From Flavobacteriales bacterium UBA952 (GTDB lineage: Bacteria; Bacteroidota; Bacteroidia; Flavobacteriales_D; Crocinitomicaceae), in contig DBCS01000007.1 of assembly GCA_002293185.1 (NCBI GenBank), forward strand, positions 124,231 through 188,230: a DNA stretch of 64,000 nucleotides, written 5' to 3'. Each line of letters begins with the position of its first letter. The first letter of the stretch is position 1. The translations under genes and the position numbers were made by a program. Positions 23,687 through 33,450 of the stretch are shown in pieces. The notes beneath the pieces were generated by a model. The model did not search any database and was not told the origin of the DNA. It worked only from the letters and a program-made list of their open reading frames with translations.

Positions 23687-26020
23687 ATGAAATCGTTTTA
23701 TACTCTTCTTTTCATTTTTTTGACCAATGTAGTTACAGCGCAAATCCAAGGACTTGGAGGCTGGCCTACTTCCACCAAATTATCATTAGATCAAAAAACG
23801 ATTGTCCGTTGGGATTATCCGCAACCAAATATTGCTGCTTTACAAGCTGAAGACGCGCAAGTAGACAACAAGGGGCTTGCACCATGGCGCTTTGGTTACA
23901 ACAATTACACCAATATTTCTACTGCCAATACTGGCACTTGGTTGGAGTTGCCAAATGGCGCGCGTTTGTGGTTTGTTCGTGTGAAATGCGACGGTGCACT
24001 TACTGTCAACTTTACTTTCGAACAAACAGAGATACCAGAGGGCAACCAACTCTTTGTTTACAATGGACAAAAAGACTTCATCCTCGGGGCCTTTACACAA
24101 CAGCACATTTACGATGGTCAGCTCGGTACAGAACTCATCCCTGGCGAAGAAGCGATAGTTGAGTACTATGTGGCGCCAAAAAATGAAATTGGACACATTC
24201 AATTGGGCACGGTAACCCACGGCTACCGCACAGCCAATGAATTCATGGAAAAAGCATTTGGTAGTTCAGGCGCTTGTAACATGAACGCAAACTGCCCTGA
24301 TGGCTTGCCCTGGACCCCTCAACGAAATAGCGCAGTCATGCTCGTGTCGGGGAGTAGTGGTTTTTGCTCTGGAGCCCTTATTAACAATACCCAAAATGAT
24401 GGCAAACCTTATGTACTAACTGCAAACCATTGTTACAGCAATCCTGCAAATTGGATTTTTCGTTTCAATTGGCAATCAGAAACTTGTTCGAATCCTGGCA
24501 CGTCGCCAAGTTTTCAATCTTTAAGTGGGGCAGTATTGCGCTCACGTCGAACACCCTCAGATTTTTGCTTAGTAGAAATTACAGGGGGTTTGGACAATGG
24601 GACCGTTCCACTGGACTACAATCCTTATTTTGCCGGGTGGGATAACTCTGGAACAATACCAACTACAACGGTTTGTATACATCATCCGTCAGGCGACATC
24701 AAGAAAATAGCATTTGACGACAACCCTGCAACAATATCTCAAGCAATGGGCTCGTCTGAACCTAACTCAACATGGACGGTTCAATGGGATCGCAATACAA
24801 CAACTGAGGGGGGCTCATCGGGCTCACCATTATTTGATCAAAGCGGCCGTATTATCGGTCAGCTTTGGGGCGGAGGTGCTTCTTGCATGAATTTAAGTGC
24901 CCCCGATTACTACGGAAGGGTGCTCAGTTCTTGGGTGCCAGCCGGCAGTAACAGCACCAATCAGCTCAAACACTGGCTAGACCCCCTCAATTCTGGGGCG
25001 GCATTTATCGACGGATTCGACCCAACCAATTCGACTAGCCTTGCTTTAGATGCCGCACTGTCTGGGGCAAGCATCGTTGAGCAAGCAGTTTGTGCAGACA
25101 ACTATTTGCCGAGCGTTTCTTTATTAAATATTGGCAGCACAACGCTAACTAGCGCTCTTATCGAATATCAAATCGATAATGGACCCGTACAACAATTGAA
25201 TTGGTCTGGATCTTTGGCCCAATGGCAAGTTCAAGTTATTGATTTACCTATGGTGCAGCTAGCCACAGGAAGCCACACGTTCACCGCTACGGTAAGTAAT
25301 CCGAATCAAGCGCTCGACGAAAACGCAGCTAATAACCAATCTATCTCTAGCATTAATATTACAGCTGTGCCTGAAACAATAGATCTACTAAAAGTGACGT
25401 TACTTACCGATAACTACGCCGATGAAACTTATGTTGAGTTGCGCAATGCAGCAGGTGTGGTCGTGTGGTCAGAGGGCAATGAAAACGTTGCCGGTAATTT
25501 TGGTACGAGCAATTTTCCAGCACCTACAGACCCGACCAATCCACTTCTCGAAAACACTACCTATAACTACGACATTCCGCTGAGCGTATTCGAATGCTAC
25601 ACTTTTGTTCTTTATGATTATTACGGTGACGGCATGGCAGCTTCTCAATGGGGTGGTATCGATGGTGCACTCTCCCTTTCTGACAACAACGCTGTAACTA
25701 TCTATACCTTGCCAGCTGCTGATTTTGGAGATAGTACTGCCATAGTTATTCGCCATATCGACGATGCAGGATTAGACCCTACTACTTTTAATTTTGTATT
25801 AGCACCAAATCCAGTACAAGCTGAACTCTATTTAAATTGGTTCAATCCAATGCAAGTGCGTATTCAAGTATACGATATTTGCGGCAAACTACTCTTGAAC
25901 AAAGAGGAGGATTCTAATGCTACACAACTCGATATTCAAGCCTTGAGCGCAGGAACTTACCTACTCCAATTGAGTAATTCGTCTGGCGCAGTGGTTCAGC
26001 AGAAATTCGTCAAACAATAA
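23687..26020 (+). CDS. T9SS-secreted trypsin-fold (lysyl endopeptidase-like) serine protease
   Basis: 777 residues. Signal peptide 1-19; an N-terminal pro-/CUB-like region (about 20-200); an S1-fold protease domain (about 205-445) with LTANHCY (catalytic His near 247), SDFCLVEI (Asp near 290) and GGSSGSPLF (Ser near 376); then a CARDB-like domain (about 455-560), a beta-domain with YDYYGDGM (about 570-690) and a type A T9SS sorting domain (about 700-777, APNPVQAELYLNW). Several cysteines suggest disulfides. Predicted extracellular protease. A TATTTTCG box (7/8) at 23653-23660 with TTG 15 bases upstream could be its promoter. hemW follows after 11 bases and may be cotranscribed. Confidence 0.9.
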   Translation: MKSFYTLLFIFLTNVVTAQIQGLGGWPTSTKLSLDQKTIVRWDYPQPNIAALQAEDAQVDNKGLAPWRFGYNNYTNISTANTGTWLELPNGARLWFVRVKCDGALTVNFTFEQTEIPEGNQLFVYNGQKDFILGAFTQQHIYDGQLGTELIPGEEAIVEYYVAPKNEIGHIQLGTVTHGYRTANEFMEKAFGSSGACNMNANCPDGLPWTPQRNSAVMLVSGSSGFCSGALINNTQNDGKPYVLTANHCYSNPANWIFRFNWQSETCSNPGTSPSFQSLSGAVLRSRRTPSDFCLVEITGGLDNGTVPLDYNPYFAGWDNSGTIPTTTVCIHHPSGDIKKIAFDDNPATISQAMGSSEPNSTWTVQWDRNTTTEGGSSGSPLFDQSGRIIGQLWGGGASCMNLSAPDYYGRVLSSWVPAGSNSTNQLKHWLDPLNSGAAFIDGFDPTNSTSLALDAALSGASIVEQAVCADNYLPSVSLLNIGSTTLTSALIEYQIDNGPVQQLNWSGSLAQWQVQVIDLPMVQLATGSHTFTATVSNPNQALDENAANNQSISSINITAVPETIDLLKVTLLTDNYADETYVELRNAAGVVVWSEGNENVAGNFGTSNFPAPTDPTNPLLENTTYNYDIPLSVFECYTFVLYDYYGDGMAASQWGGIDGALSLSDNNAVTIYTLPAADFGDSTAIVIRHIDDAGLDPTTFNFVLAPNPVQAELYLNWFNPMQVRIQVYDICGKLLLNKEEDSNATQLDIQALSAGTYLLQLSNSSGAVVQQKFVKQ

Positions 26021-26031
26021 GATTTCTTTAG

Positions 26032-27150
26032 ATGAGCGGGCTCTACTTGCACATCCCGTTTTGTCGCAAGCGCTGCACTTACTGCGATTTCCATTTTTCT
26101 ACAACTTTTGATAATTATAGAAGTAGTTTAATTGCCGCGCTTGTTCGGGAGCTCATATTGCGCAGCCCGGAGTCAACAGCCCCGCTGCAAACCATTTATT
26201 TTGGCGGCGGAACACCTAGCATTTTAACAAGTGCAGAACTCGGTCATATTTTTGAGGCCGTGCATCAACATTACAAAGTAACTTCGGATTGTGAAATATC
26301 ATTTGAGGCGAATCCGGAGGATATCAATCAAAAGAATTTGGAAGCTTGGAAAGCAGTTGGCATAAATCGTTTGAGTATTGGCTTACAAACTTTTTCGAAT
26401 GAAGACTTGCTTTGGATGAATCGAGCACATCAGGTAAAAGATGGCCTTGATGGTATAAAGCTCGCCCAAAATCTTGGCTTTGATAATATAAGCGTCGACC
26501 TCATTTACGGGCTTCCAGGACAATCTTTAGCCGCTTGGGAGGCTAGCTTAGCCGCGGTTTTTGAGTTGGGAGTCCAACACCTTTCGGCTTATTGCCTAAC
26601 CATTGAACCAAAAACAGCGTTGAATCATTTAGTGCGCAAAAAGAAACTGCAACCTGCTGACGAGGTGCTGCAGAGTGAACAATTTTTAAGTCTTCTTGAT
26701 AAGTCAAAGGCCTTTGGATTTGAACAATATGAAATTTCTAATTTTTCGTTAAAAGGCTTTCATTCTAAACACAATAGCTCCTATTGGAAATTTGAACCAT
26801 ATATTGGAATCGGCCCTTCAGCTCATTCTTTTGACGGTGAAAAACGCCGCTGGAATGTGCGCAATAATACAACTTACACCAAAAACGTTGGTAAAAATGA
26901 AACCTGGTTTGATTGCGAATATTTAAGTAGCAACGAATACCGCAACGAACAAATTTTATTGGGTCTTAGAACAATTTGGGGCTTGGACATACGCACCTTA
27001 AAATCTGAATTTACAACAAAAGAAAAAGCGCAAATCGAAGAATTTACGCTTTTGGGTTGGTTATGTTGGGAGCAAGATCAAATTACACTTACTCAAGAAG
27101 GTAAATTGCACGCAGACGGCATTGCCGCGGCGCTTTTTCGATTAGACTAA
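26032..27150 (+). CDS. hemW: Radical SAM heme chaperone HemW
   Basis: 372 residues. The radical-SAM cluster motif IPFCRKRCTYCDFHF places Cys at 11, 15 and 18; the residue after Asp is Phe instead of a fourth Cys, which is the HemW rather than the HemN pattern. The family motif IYFGGGTPS, EANPED and RLSIGLQTF follow. HemW inserts heme into client enzymes and is not coproporphyrinogen oxidase, despite frequent mis-annotation. Length is typical of HemW. It overlaps the convergent bacilliredoxin gene by 4 bases. Confidence 0.93.
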   Translation: MSGLYLHIPFCRKRCTYCDFHFSTTFDNYRSSLIAALVRELILRSPESTAPLQTIYFGGGTPSILTSAELGHIFEAVHQHYKVTSDCEISFEANPEDINQKNLEAWKAVGINRLSIGLQTFSNEDLLWMNRAHQVKDGLDGIKLAQNLGFDNISVDLIYGLPGQSLAAWEASLAAVFELGVQHLSAYCLTIEPKTALNHLVRKKKLQPADEVLQSEQFLSLLDKSKAFGFEQYEISNFSLKGFHSKHNSSYWKFEPYIGIGPSAHSFDGEKRRWNVRNNTTYTKNVGKNETWFDCEYLSSNEYRNEQILLGLRTIWGLDIRTLKSEFTTKEKAQIEEFTLLGWLCWEQDQITLTQEGKLHADGIAAALFRLD

Positions 27151-27560
27151 CAAAATTCGTCGTAGGCAGCCTGAAGATTAGCCGCAATCATTTGGGCACT
27201 ACCACCTTCGATATGGTGTCTTTCTAAGAAGTGCACTAATTTCCCTTCTTTAAACAGCGCGATTGACGGAGAAGAGGGCGGATATGGCAAGAAGTACTTT
27301 CTAGCCTGAGCAACTGCGTCTTGATCCACGCCTGCAAAAACAGTGGTAAGTTTGGCGGGCGCTTTGTCGTGTTGAATGGAGAGTTTTACACCAGGGCGCA
27401 TATTACCAGCAGCACAGCCACAAACAGAATTAACAACTACAAGCAGTGTGTCAGTGTTTGCGGAGATGGCAGCGTCAACAGCGGGTGCATCTAATAATTC
27501 TTCAAACCCTACTTTAGTAAGGTCTTCTTTCATGGGTTGAACAAGTTCTATTGGATACAT
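27147..27560 (-). CDS. Bacilliredoxin (BrxA/BrxB, YphP family)
   Basis: 137 residues. Thioredoxin-fold protein that removes bacillithiol from mixed disulfides in species that make it. Motif VVVNSVCGCAAGNMRPG puts the CGC active site at 47-49, which is diagnostic for the family. The length is the family norm. Cytoplasmic. It has its own TAATTTTG box and is a single-gene unit. Bacillithiol synthesis genes are not in this window, so the partner thiol is inferred. Confidence 0.93.
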   Translation of the reverse strand: MYPIELVQPMKEDLTKVGFEELLDAPAVDAAISANTDTLLVVVNSVCGCAAGNMRPGVKLSIQHDKAPAKLTTVFAGVDQDAVAQARKYFLPYPPSSPSIALFKEGKLVHFLERHHIEGGSAQMIAANLQAAYDEFC

Positions 27561-27573
27561 ATCTATTTTTTCA

Positions 27574-27581
27574 CAAAATTA
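27574..27581 (-). promoter_or_regulatory. -7 box (TAATTTTG) of the bacilliredoxin gene
   Basis: Exact TAnnTTTG match on the minus strand, 13 bases before the ATG at 27560. Confidence 0.5.
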
Positions 27582-27614
27582 AGAAAGTCTTTAAGAAGAT
27601 ATGTCATTGAGGTG

Positions 27615-28484
27615 TCATTTCTCAAGGTTTTGCAATAGCCATGAAGCAGTTGGCTGCTTTTTAATGTCTTGTTTTGCTGCAATGCCAAATACTTCTCTAA
27701 ATGTAGCGCTTTTGTCGCGCATGAAGGTGAGGTAACGCTTGAATTGTTGGGCGCTATGGTAATTTGCGCTCTGTTTGATTATGGATAGACTCATGTAGTC
27801 TGCGTAGCATTTATTTTTTTTATCTAAGGCAAAAGTAAAGCGCCTTTTTTTGGCAGCTTTTTTTAAGACATGCAGATAGGTATCGTACCGACATAGTAAT
27901 AATGTGTGCAGCAACTGATAATTGTCAAAAGCGAGTTGATGGTCTTTGAATCTGCGCAAGAGGGTTTTGTAAGTTTTGTTGAGTTGTTGCTTGTTTTCTC
28001 GACCTCGATATGCATAGTTGAGATGCGCGTTTAAAACGGGTTGTGCTTTGTTATCAGCTGCAGACCAGAGGTAATGTGCTGAAAGATCTCTAAAATGACG
28101 CACCTTCACGACGGAGTCTGGTAGGTATGATACGCCAATTGGAATAGCCGCAAAATCGGCCTGATGAAACTGAAAATCTAAGCCAGTAAGTGCCTTTTGT
28201 GCTTGTAGGCCGTCTAATATGACAATGTCAAAACCGGGTTCCCAGGGCTGTTTTTGAAGCGCTTTTCGAATTTGATGGGGGCTAAGTTCAATAATGGTAA
28301 GGTTTAAATTTCTGCGCTTGCCTATTTTGAATAGCACTTGTTTTTGCGCATCTGTCATGAAGTTTTGTGCGACTGTTAGCTGGTTTTCAGCATGGGGCTG
28401 GGCTTCTTCTATGGCACAGCCTGTAAAGAGCAAAAACAAGAATATAAGTAGCAAATTACGCACCGGTAAGTTTTTTGATTTCAT
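27615..28484 (-). CDS. Lipoprotein of unknown function downstream of mutS
   Basis: 289 residues with a lipoprotein signal (LLLIFLFLLFTGC, Cys near 23). The body has segments that look like a periplasmic substrate-binding fold (FDIVILDGLQAQKALTGLDF, then ADFAAIPIGVSYLPD) and a very basic C-terminal half, but I cannot place it in a family. The start lies inside the last 29 bases of mutS and was kept because it begins the lipoprotein signal. Probably cotranscribed with mutS. A surface or periplasmic location is predicted. Confidence 0.65.
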   Translation of the reverse strand: MKSKNLPVRNLLLIFLFLLFTGCAIEEAQPHAENQLTVAQNFMTDAQKQVLFKIGKRRNLNLTIIELSPHQIRKALQKQPWEPGFDIVILDGLQAQKALTGLDFQFHQADFAAIPIGVSYLPDSVVKVRHFRDLSAHYLWSAADNKAQPVLNAHLNYAYRGRENKQQLNKTYKTLLRRFKDHQLAFDNYQLLHTLLLCRYDTYLHVLKKAAKKRRFTFALDKKNKCYADYMSLSIIKQSANYHSAQQFKRYLTFMRDKSATFREVFGIAAKQDIKKQPTASWLLQNLEK

Positions 28485-31089
28485 TGAGTTTGAGCAAGGC
28501 TTCTACTGGTGTAAGCGAATTGATATCGGTCTGGACGAGTTCGTCGTGAATTTGTTGCAGCACGGGATCGTTGAGCGCAAAGAAACTCAGTTGTACGTCT
28601 GGTGTGATGTTTTGAACTGCAGGTGAGATTGATTTTTTGTTGGATCCGGTGCCCACACTTGCGTGGCTGGCTTCAAGGTCCTTGAGTACCGCCTCTGCGC
28701 GTTTGACTACAGGTGCTGGCATGCCTGCGAGTTTGGCCACATGTATACCAAAGGAGTGCGCTGATCCGCCGGGCACTAATTTTCTTAGAAAGAGCACTTT
28801 TGACTCCAGTTCTTTTACACTCACATTGAAATTATGAATGCGTTCAAATCGATTTGCCATTTCGTTGAGTTCGTGGTAGTGGGTGGCAAAGAGTGTTTTT
28901 GATGTTGCTTTTTGGTTTTCGTGAAGGTATTCAGCAATAGCCCAAGCAATGGAGATGCCGTCGTAGGTGCTTGTGCCTCGACCTATTTCGTCGAGGAGGA
29001 TGAGACTGCGCTCCGACACGTTATTGAGTATACTTGCGGTTTCATTCATTTCTACCATGAAGGTAGACTCACCTGAGGAGATGTTATCTGAAGCGCCAAC
29101 ACGGGTAAAAATTTTGTCTATAATTCCAATTTGTGCAGATGCTGCAGGTACAAAACTGCCAATTTGAGCCATGAGCACAATCAGCGCAGTTTGGCGCAAA
29201 ATAGCGCTTTTGCCACTCATGTTGGGCCCGGTGATCATGATAATTTGTTGTTTGTGGTTGTCTAGTTGGATATCATTGGCAATATAACTCTCTCCGATAG
29301 GTAAACGTTTTTCGATAACAGGATGCCTACCTCCTTTGATATCGAGTTCATATCCATCGGTTAGTATGGGCAAACAATAGTTTTCCGAAAGGGCAACTTT
29401 GGCAAACGAGAATAGGCAGTCTAGTTGAGCAAGGAGCTGTGCGTTTTTTTGAATCGGGGCAATAAAATCAGCCATAGCAAATAGGAGCTGTTGGTATAAT
29501 CGTTGCTCAATTTGTACTATTTTTTCTTCGGCACCGAGGATTTTCTGTTCGTATTCTTTGAGTTCTTCAGTGATGTAGCGCTCTGCCGACACGAGCGTTT
29601 GCTTGCGAATCCAGGTTTCGGGTACTTTATCTTTGTGTGTGTTGCGCACTTCGATGTAATAACCAAATACGTTGTTGAAGGCTATTTTTAAGCTTGAGAT
29701 ACCTGTGGCTTGTATTTCGCGTTCTTGAATTTGTTCAAGGAAGTCTTTGCCATTGGTGGAAATCGAACGGAGCTCGTCTAAAGTTGCGTCTCGTCCATTT
29801 TTAATGACTGCACCTTTTCCGATTTGGACCGCAGGCTCTGGGCTAAGATTGGCCTCTATGAGTTCTATAAGTTGTTGGCAAGCGTCTAGGTTTTGCAATA
29901 GCATTTGCAGACTCTTATTCTGCAGCGGGCTAAGGAGTTCGTGAATGGGCTGAATTTGTTGAAGCGTTCGTTTGAGGTGCTGAACTTCTCTTGGATTGAT
30001 TTTACCAACTGCAACTTTAGAAATGAGCCTTTCGAGGTCACCGATTTCACGTAGGCGGGCATCTAGGTCGTGGTGTATTTCTTGGGTGTCTTTTAATACA
30101 GCTACAACTTGGTGTCTTTCTTCGATGGGTTGACGGTCTTTGAGCGGCAGCACCAACCAGCGTTTGAGCAAGCGCCCTCCCATTGGGGTTTTGGTTAGGT
30201 CGAGTACCTCTGAAAGTGTGCTGGCGTTTTCGTGGGGGGAGTGCACGAGCTCAAGGTTTCGAACCGTAAAACGGTCTAGCCACATGTAGCGATCTGGCGC
30301 AATCTGCGCTATGCCGGTGATGTGCCCGAGTTGTTGTTGTTGGTTTTCTGAAAGATAGTGGAAAACCGCCCCGGCGGCAATGATGGCAAGCGCTTGTGTG
30401 TCAAGGCCAAAACCTTTCAAGGAGCGGGTTTTGAAGTGTTTGTTGAGTTGTTCGCGCGCGTAATCAGCTCCAAAAACCCATTCTTCTAGCCTGAAATGAA
30501 AGGCGTCGTTGCCAAAGAGTTCGTGGACAGCGCTGGCTTTATTTTTTGAGTAAATAATTTCGGAGGGGCGAAAGCCGCTGATTAGTTTATCGATGTAGTT
30601 AGCGGGCCCTTGAGCTACTAGAAATTCTCCTGTAGAGATATCTAGAAAGGCTGCGCCAATTTCATTTTTTTCGAGGTGAAGCGCACACAGAAAGTTGTTG
30701 GTGCGTTGGTCAAGTACTTGATCGTTAAAAGCAAGGCCTGGTGTGACCAGTTCAGTAACGCCTCTTTTCACGATGGTTTTGGTCATTTTGGGATCCTCGA
30801 GCTGATCGCAAATAGCGACGCGCTGCCCAGCCCGAACCAGCTTAGGTAAATAAGTTTCCAAAGAATGATACGGAAACCCTGCTAATTCCATTTCTGCGGC
30901 TGCTCCGTTTTTTCTTTTTGTTAGAATAATGCCAAGAATGCGACTTGCCTTTATGGCGTCGGCGCCAAAGGTTTCATAGAAATCACCCACCCTGAAAAGC
31001 AGCATGGCTTCGGGGTGGCGGGCCTTGATTTGATTATATTGCTTCATCAAGGGTGTTTCGGAATTTTTTGTTAAGCTCTGTGCTGACAC
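28456..31089 (-). CDS. mutS: DNA mismatch repair ATPase MutS
   Basis: 877 residues. Recognises mispaired bases; the mismatch-reading motif is FRVGDFYETFG near residue 35 (Phe-x-Glu), and the ATPase domain has the P-loop TGPNMSGKSA near 620, the Walker B-type LLDEIGRGTSTYDG and the late ATHYHEL. A GTG at 31089 is used as start because TPLMKQYNQIK, which starts the family's conserved region, precedes the first ATG-initiated alternative (31047). A TATCTTTA box lies 19 bases upstream. It is divergent from the SpoU-type methyltransferase. Confidence 0.95.
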   Translation of the reverse strand: MSAQSLTKNSETPLMKQYNQIKARHPEAMLLFRVGDFYETFGADAIKASRILGIILTKRKNGAAAEMELAGFPYHSLETYLPKLVRAGQRVAICDQLEDPKMTKTIVKRGVTELVTPGLAFNDQVLDQRTNNFLCALHLEKNEIGAAFLDISTGEFLVAQGPANYIDKLISGFRPSEIIYSKNKASAVHELFGNDAFHFRLEEWVFGADYAREQLNKHFKTRSLKGFGLDTQALAIIAAGAVFHYLSENQQQQLGHITGIAQIAPDRYMWLDRFTVRNLELVHSPHENASTLSEVLDLTKTPMGGRLLKRWLVLPLKDRQPIEERHQVVAVLKDTQEIHHDLDARLREIGDLERLISKVAVGKINPREVQHLKRTLQQIQPIHELLSPLQNKSLQMLLQNLDACQQLIELIEANLSPEPAVQIGKGAVIKNGRDATLDELRSISTNGKDFLEQIQEREIQATGISSLKIAFNNVFGYYIEVRNTHKDKVPETWIRKQTLVSAERYITEELKEYEQKILGAEEKIVQIEQRLYQQLLFAMADFIAPIQKNAQLLAQLDCLFSFAKVALSENYCLPILTDGYELDIKGGRHPVIEKRLPIGESYIANDIQLDNHKQQIIMITGPNMSGKSAILRQTALIVLMAQIGSFVPAASAQIGIIDKIFTRVGASDNISSGESTFMVEMNETASILNNVSERSLILLDEIGRGTSTYDGISIAWAIAEYLHENQKATSKTLFATHYHELNEMANRFERIHNFNVSVKELESKVLFLRKLVPGGSAHSFGIHVAKLAGMPAPVVKRAEAVLKDLEASHASVGTGSNKKSISPAVQNITPDVQLSFFALNDPVLQQIHDELVQTDINSLTPVEALLKLNEIKKLTGA

Positions 31090-31107
31090 TTGATTTTTTT
31101 AGATAAG

Positions 31108-31115
31108 TAAAGATA
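31108..31115 (-). promoter_or_regulatory. -7 box (TATCTTTA) of mutS
   Basis: 7/8 match to TAnnTTTG on the minus strand, 18 bases before the GTG at 31089; it supports a start at the GTG. Confidence 0.45.
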
Positions 31116-31162
31116 GGCCTTTTTAGCCCTGTACTTTGGGCTACTTTTCCACAATTTTGCAG

Positions 31163-31170
31163 TATTTTTG
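31163..31170 (+). promoter_or_regulatory. -7 box (TATTTTTG) of the SpoU-type methyltransferase
   Basis: Exact TAnnTTTG match ending 8 bases before the ATG at 31179; leader of only a few bases. Confidence 0.5.
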
Positions 31171-31178
31171 AGCCATAG

Positions 31179-31724
31179 ATGTCAGCAAATCCTTCAAAAA
31201 AACTAAAGCTTTGGGAGCTCAAGCGTGTAAACGAAGCCGACTTTAGAGCGCAAAAAAAATTCCCGCTTGTTTTGGTATTGGATAGTATTCGCTCACTTAA
31301 TAACATCGGTTCATTTTTTAGAACTGCTGATGCCTTCAATGTCGAGCTCATCTATTTATGCGGCATTACAGCTCAGCCTCCTCACCGAGACATCCATAAA
31401 ACAGCCCTTGGCGCCACAGAAACTGTTAAATGGGAATACCGCTCCTCACTGCATGAAGCGTTGGATGAGTTAAAAGCATGCGGTTATGCTATTTGTGTAG
31501 TAGAACAGGCAGTCGAAACCACCCTCCTGCAAGAAGTAGAAGCCATAGAGGCAAAAGGGTTTGCTCTGGTTTTTGGCAATGAGGTAGATGGTGTAGACCA
31601 AACCGCGCTGGACAGGGCAGATCATATTATTGAAGTCCCACAATTTGGCACCAAACACAGTTTAAATGTGAGTGTTTGTGCAGGAATTGTTCTTTGGGAA
31701 TTTGCAAAAAAATATTTTAATTGA
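31179..31724 (+). CDS. SpoU/TrmH-family RNA 2'-O-methyltransferase
   Basis: 181 residues. The SPOUT knot methyltransferase motifs are visible: [20 protein letters not shown] (motif 1, about 31-50), [11 protein letters not shown] (motif 2) and [21 protein letters not shown] (motif 3). Methylates ribose in tRNA or rRNA using SAM; the target nucleotide cannot be read from sequence. Short form without an N-terminal RNA-binding extension. Its 3' end overlaps lysS by 8 bases. Confidence 0.92.
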   Translation: MSANPSKKLKLWELKRVNEADFRAQKKFPLVLVLDSIRSLNNIGSFFRTADAFNVELIYLCGITAQPPHRDIHKTALGATETVKWEYRSSLHEALDELKACGYAICVVEQAVETTLLQEVEAIEAKGFALVFGNEVDGVDQTALDRADHIIEVPQFGTKHSLNVSVCAGIVLWEFAKKYFN

Positions 31725-33420
31725 CCTTTACAAGGAGCAGTTCACCCTCTTTAAAAACACCAAGTAATTGATGCTTTGTTAGGGTTTTTAGGGAGGTGTC
31801 CCAAAGTTTATTGCTGATGTCAAAATGCGCGCGCAACGCACTCAATAAAAGTTGTTTTTCTACTTGCATTTTTTCAAAAATTGCTTTTTCTGTTTCGGAT
31901 AGCACAATTTTAGAACCTTGTGTTTCTGGGCGCATTTGCGGAAAAAATAAAACTTCTTGAATCGAAGGATTATTCGTTAGGTACATAATAAGGCGGTCCA
32001 TCCCGATACCAAGGCCACTGGTTGGCGGCATGCCGTATTCTAGCGCTCGCAAGAAGTCTTGGTCAATAAACATGGCTTCGTCGTCGCCGCGTTCTTGTAG
32101 TTTGAGTTGTTCTTCGAAGCGTTCGCGTTGGTCAATAGGGTCGTTGAGTTCAGAATAGGCATTGGCCACTTCCTTGCCGCAAACCATTAGTTCAAAACGT
32201 TCGGTAAGGCTTGGGTCTTCTCTGTGCACTTTGCAAAGCGGCGACATCTCTTTTGGATAATCTGTAATAAAAGTTGGCTGGATGTATTTGCCCTCACATT
32301 TTGCACCAAAAATTTCGTCGATGAGCTTGCCTGTCCCCATGGTTTCATCAACCTCTATGCCCATTCCTCGGGCAGCAATGCGCAATTCGTCTTCGCTTTT
32401 ACCTGCAATATCAAATCCAGTAAAATCGATGATGGATTGGCGCATGGTAACGCGTTTGTAGGGGGCCTTGAAGTCGATGGCGTATTCTCCAAATTGAGCA
32501 ATTGTTGTTCCATTGACTTCTAGTGCACAAAACTCGAGTAATTGTTCAGTGAAGTCCATCATCCAGTTGTAGTCTTTGTAAGCAACGTAAATTTCCATTG
32601 CGGTAAACTCTGGATTATGAGTGCGGTCCATGCCCTCATTGCGGAAATTTTTTGAAAACTCATAAACACCATCAAAACCACCAACGATCAGCCTTTTGAG
32701 GTAAAGTTCATTGGCAATGCGCATGTAGAGTGGGATATCAAGCGCGTTGTGGTGTGTCATAAATGGTCGGGCAGATGCACCGCCAGGAATGGCTTGTAAA
32801 ATGGGGGTTTCGACCTCCATATAACCTGCGCGATTAAAAAAGCTGCGCATGGCATTGAATAACTTGGTTCTTTTGATAAAGACGTCCTTGACTTGACGGT
32901 TCACTACGAGGTCAACATAGCGTTGACGGTAGCGCAACTCTGGATCTGTGAAGGCGTCATGAATTATTCCTGCAGCGTCAGTTTTTGGCAATGGAAGTGG
33001 CCGTAAAGATTTGCTGAGCAACAGAAATTCAGTGACGTGAACTGAAATTTCTCCAACTTGTGTTCTGAAAACGTAACCTTTAATACCTAGAAAATCACCG
33101 AGGTCGAGCAACTTTTTGAAAACTTCATTGTAAAGCGTTTTGTCTTCACCAGGGCAAAGTTCGTCTCGGTTGAAGTATACTTGGATTCTGCCAGAAGCAT
33201 CTTGAATCTCAGCAAAAGAGGCCTTGCCCATAATGCGCTGCGAGAGCATGCGCCCTGCCAAACAAACCTGTTTGCCGTCCTCAAAATTTGCTTTGATGTC
33301 TTCGGCAAAGGCATCTACTGGGTAGAGTGCTGCCGGATAGGGGTCAATACCGAGGTCGCGCAATTTTTGAAGCGATTCGCGGCGCAAAAGTTCTTGTTCG
33401 GAAAGTTCTGAATTGCTCAT
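31717..33420 (-). CDS. lysS: Lysyl-tRNA synthetase, class II
   Basis: 567 residues. N-terminal OB-fold anticodon-binding domain (about 55-170), then the class II catalytic core with motif 2 region [15 protein letters not shown] and motif 3 [13 protein letters not shown] (about 480-492). The extra C-terminal tail of about 60 residues ([12 protein letters not shown] onward), after the motif 3 core, is usual in Bacteroidota. A TATCTTTG box precedes it. Single-gene unit, convergent with the methyltransferase. Confidence 0.97.
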   Translation of the reverse strand: MSNSELSEQELLRRESLQKLRDLGIDPYPAALYPVDAFAEDIKANFEDGKQVCLAGRMLSQRIMGKASFAEIQDASGRIQVYFNRDELCPGEDKTLYNEVFKKLLDLGDFLGIKGYVFRTQVGEISVHVTEFLLLSKSLRPLPLPKTDAAGIIHDAFTDPELRYRQRYVDLVVNRQVKDVFIKRTKLFNAMRSFFNRAGYMEVETPILQAIPGGASARPFMTHHNALDIPLYMRIANELYLKRLIVGGFDGVYEFSKNFRNEGMDRTHNPEFTAMEIYVAYKDYNWMMDFTEQLLEFCALEVNGTTIAQFGEYAIDFKAPYKRVTMRQSIIDFTGFDIAGKSEDELRIAARGMGIEVDETMGTGKLIDEIFGAKCEGKYIQPTFITDYPKEMSPLCKVHREDPSLTERFELMVCGKEVANAYSELNDPIDQRERFEEQLKLQERGDDEAMFIDQDFLRALEYGMPPTSGLGIGMDRLIMYLTNNPSIQEVLFFPQMRPETQGSKIVLSETEKAIFEKMQVEKQLLLSALRAHFDISNKLWDTSLKTLTKHQLLGVFKEGELLLVKVN

Positions 33421-33439
33421 GAATATACTATTGAGACTG

Positions 33440-33447
33440 CAAAGATA
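33440..33447 (-). promoter_or_regulatory. -7 box (TATCTTTG) of lysS
   Basis: Exact TAnnTTTG match on the minus strand, 19 bases before the ATG at 33420 and only 3 bases past the rfaE2 stop, so lysS likely has its own start even though it follows an operon. Confidence 0.55.
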
Positions 33448-33450
33448 GGG

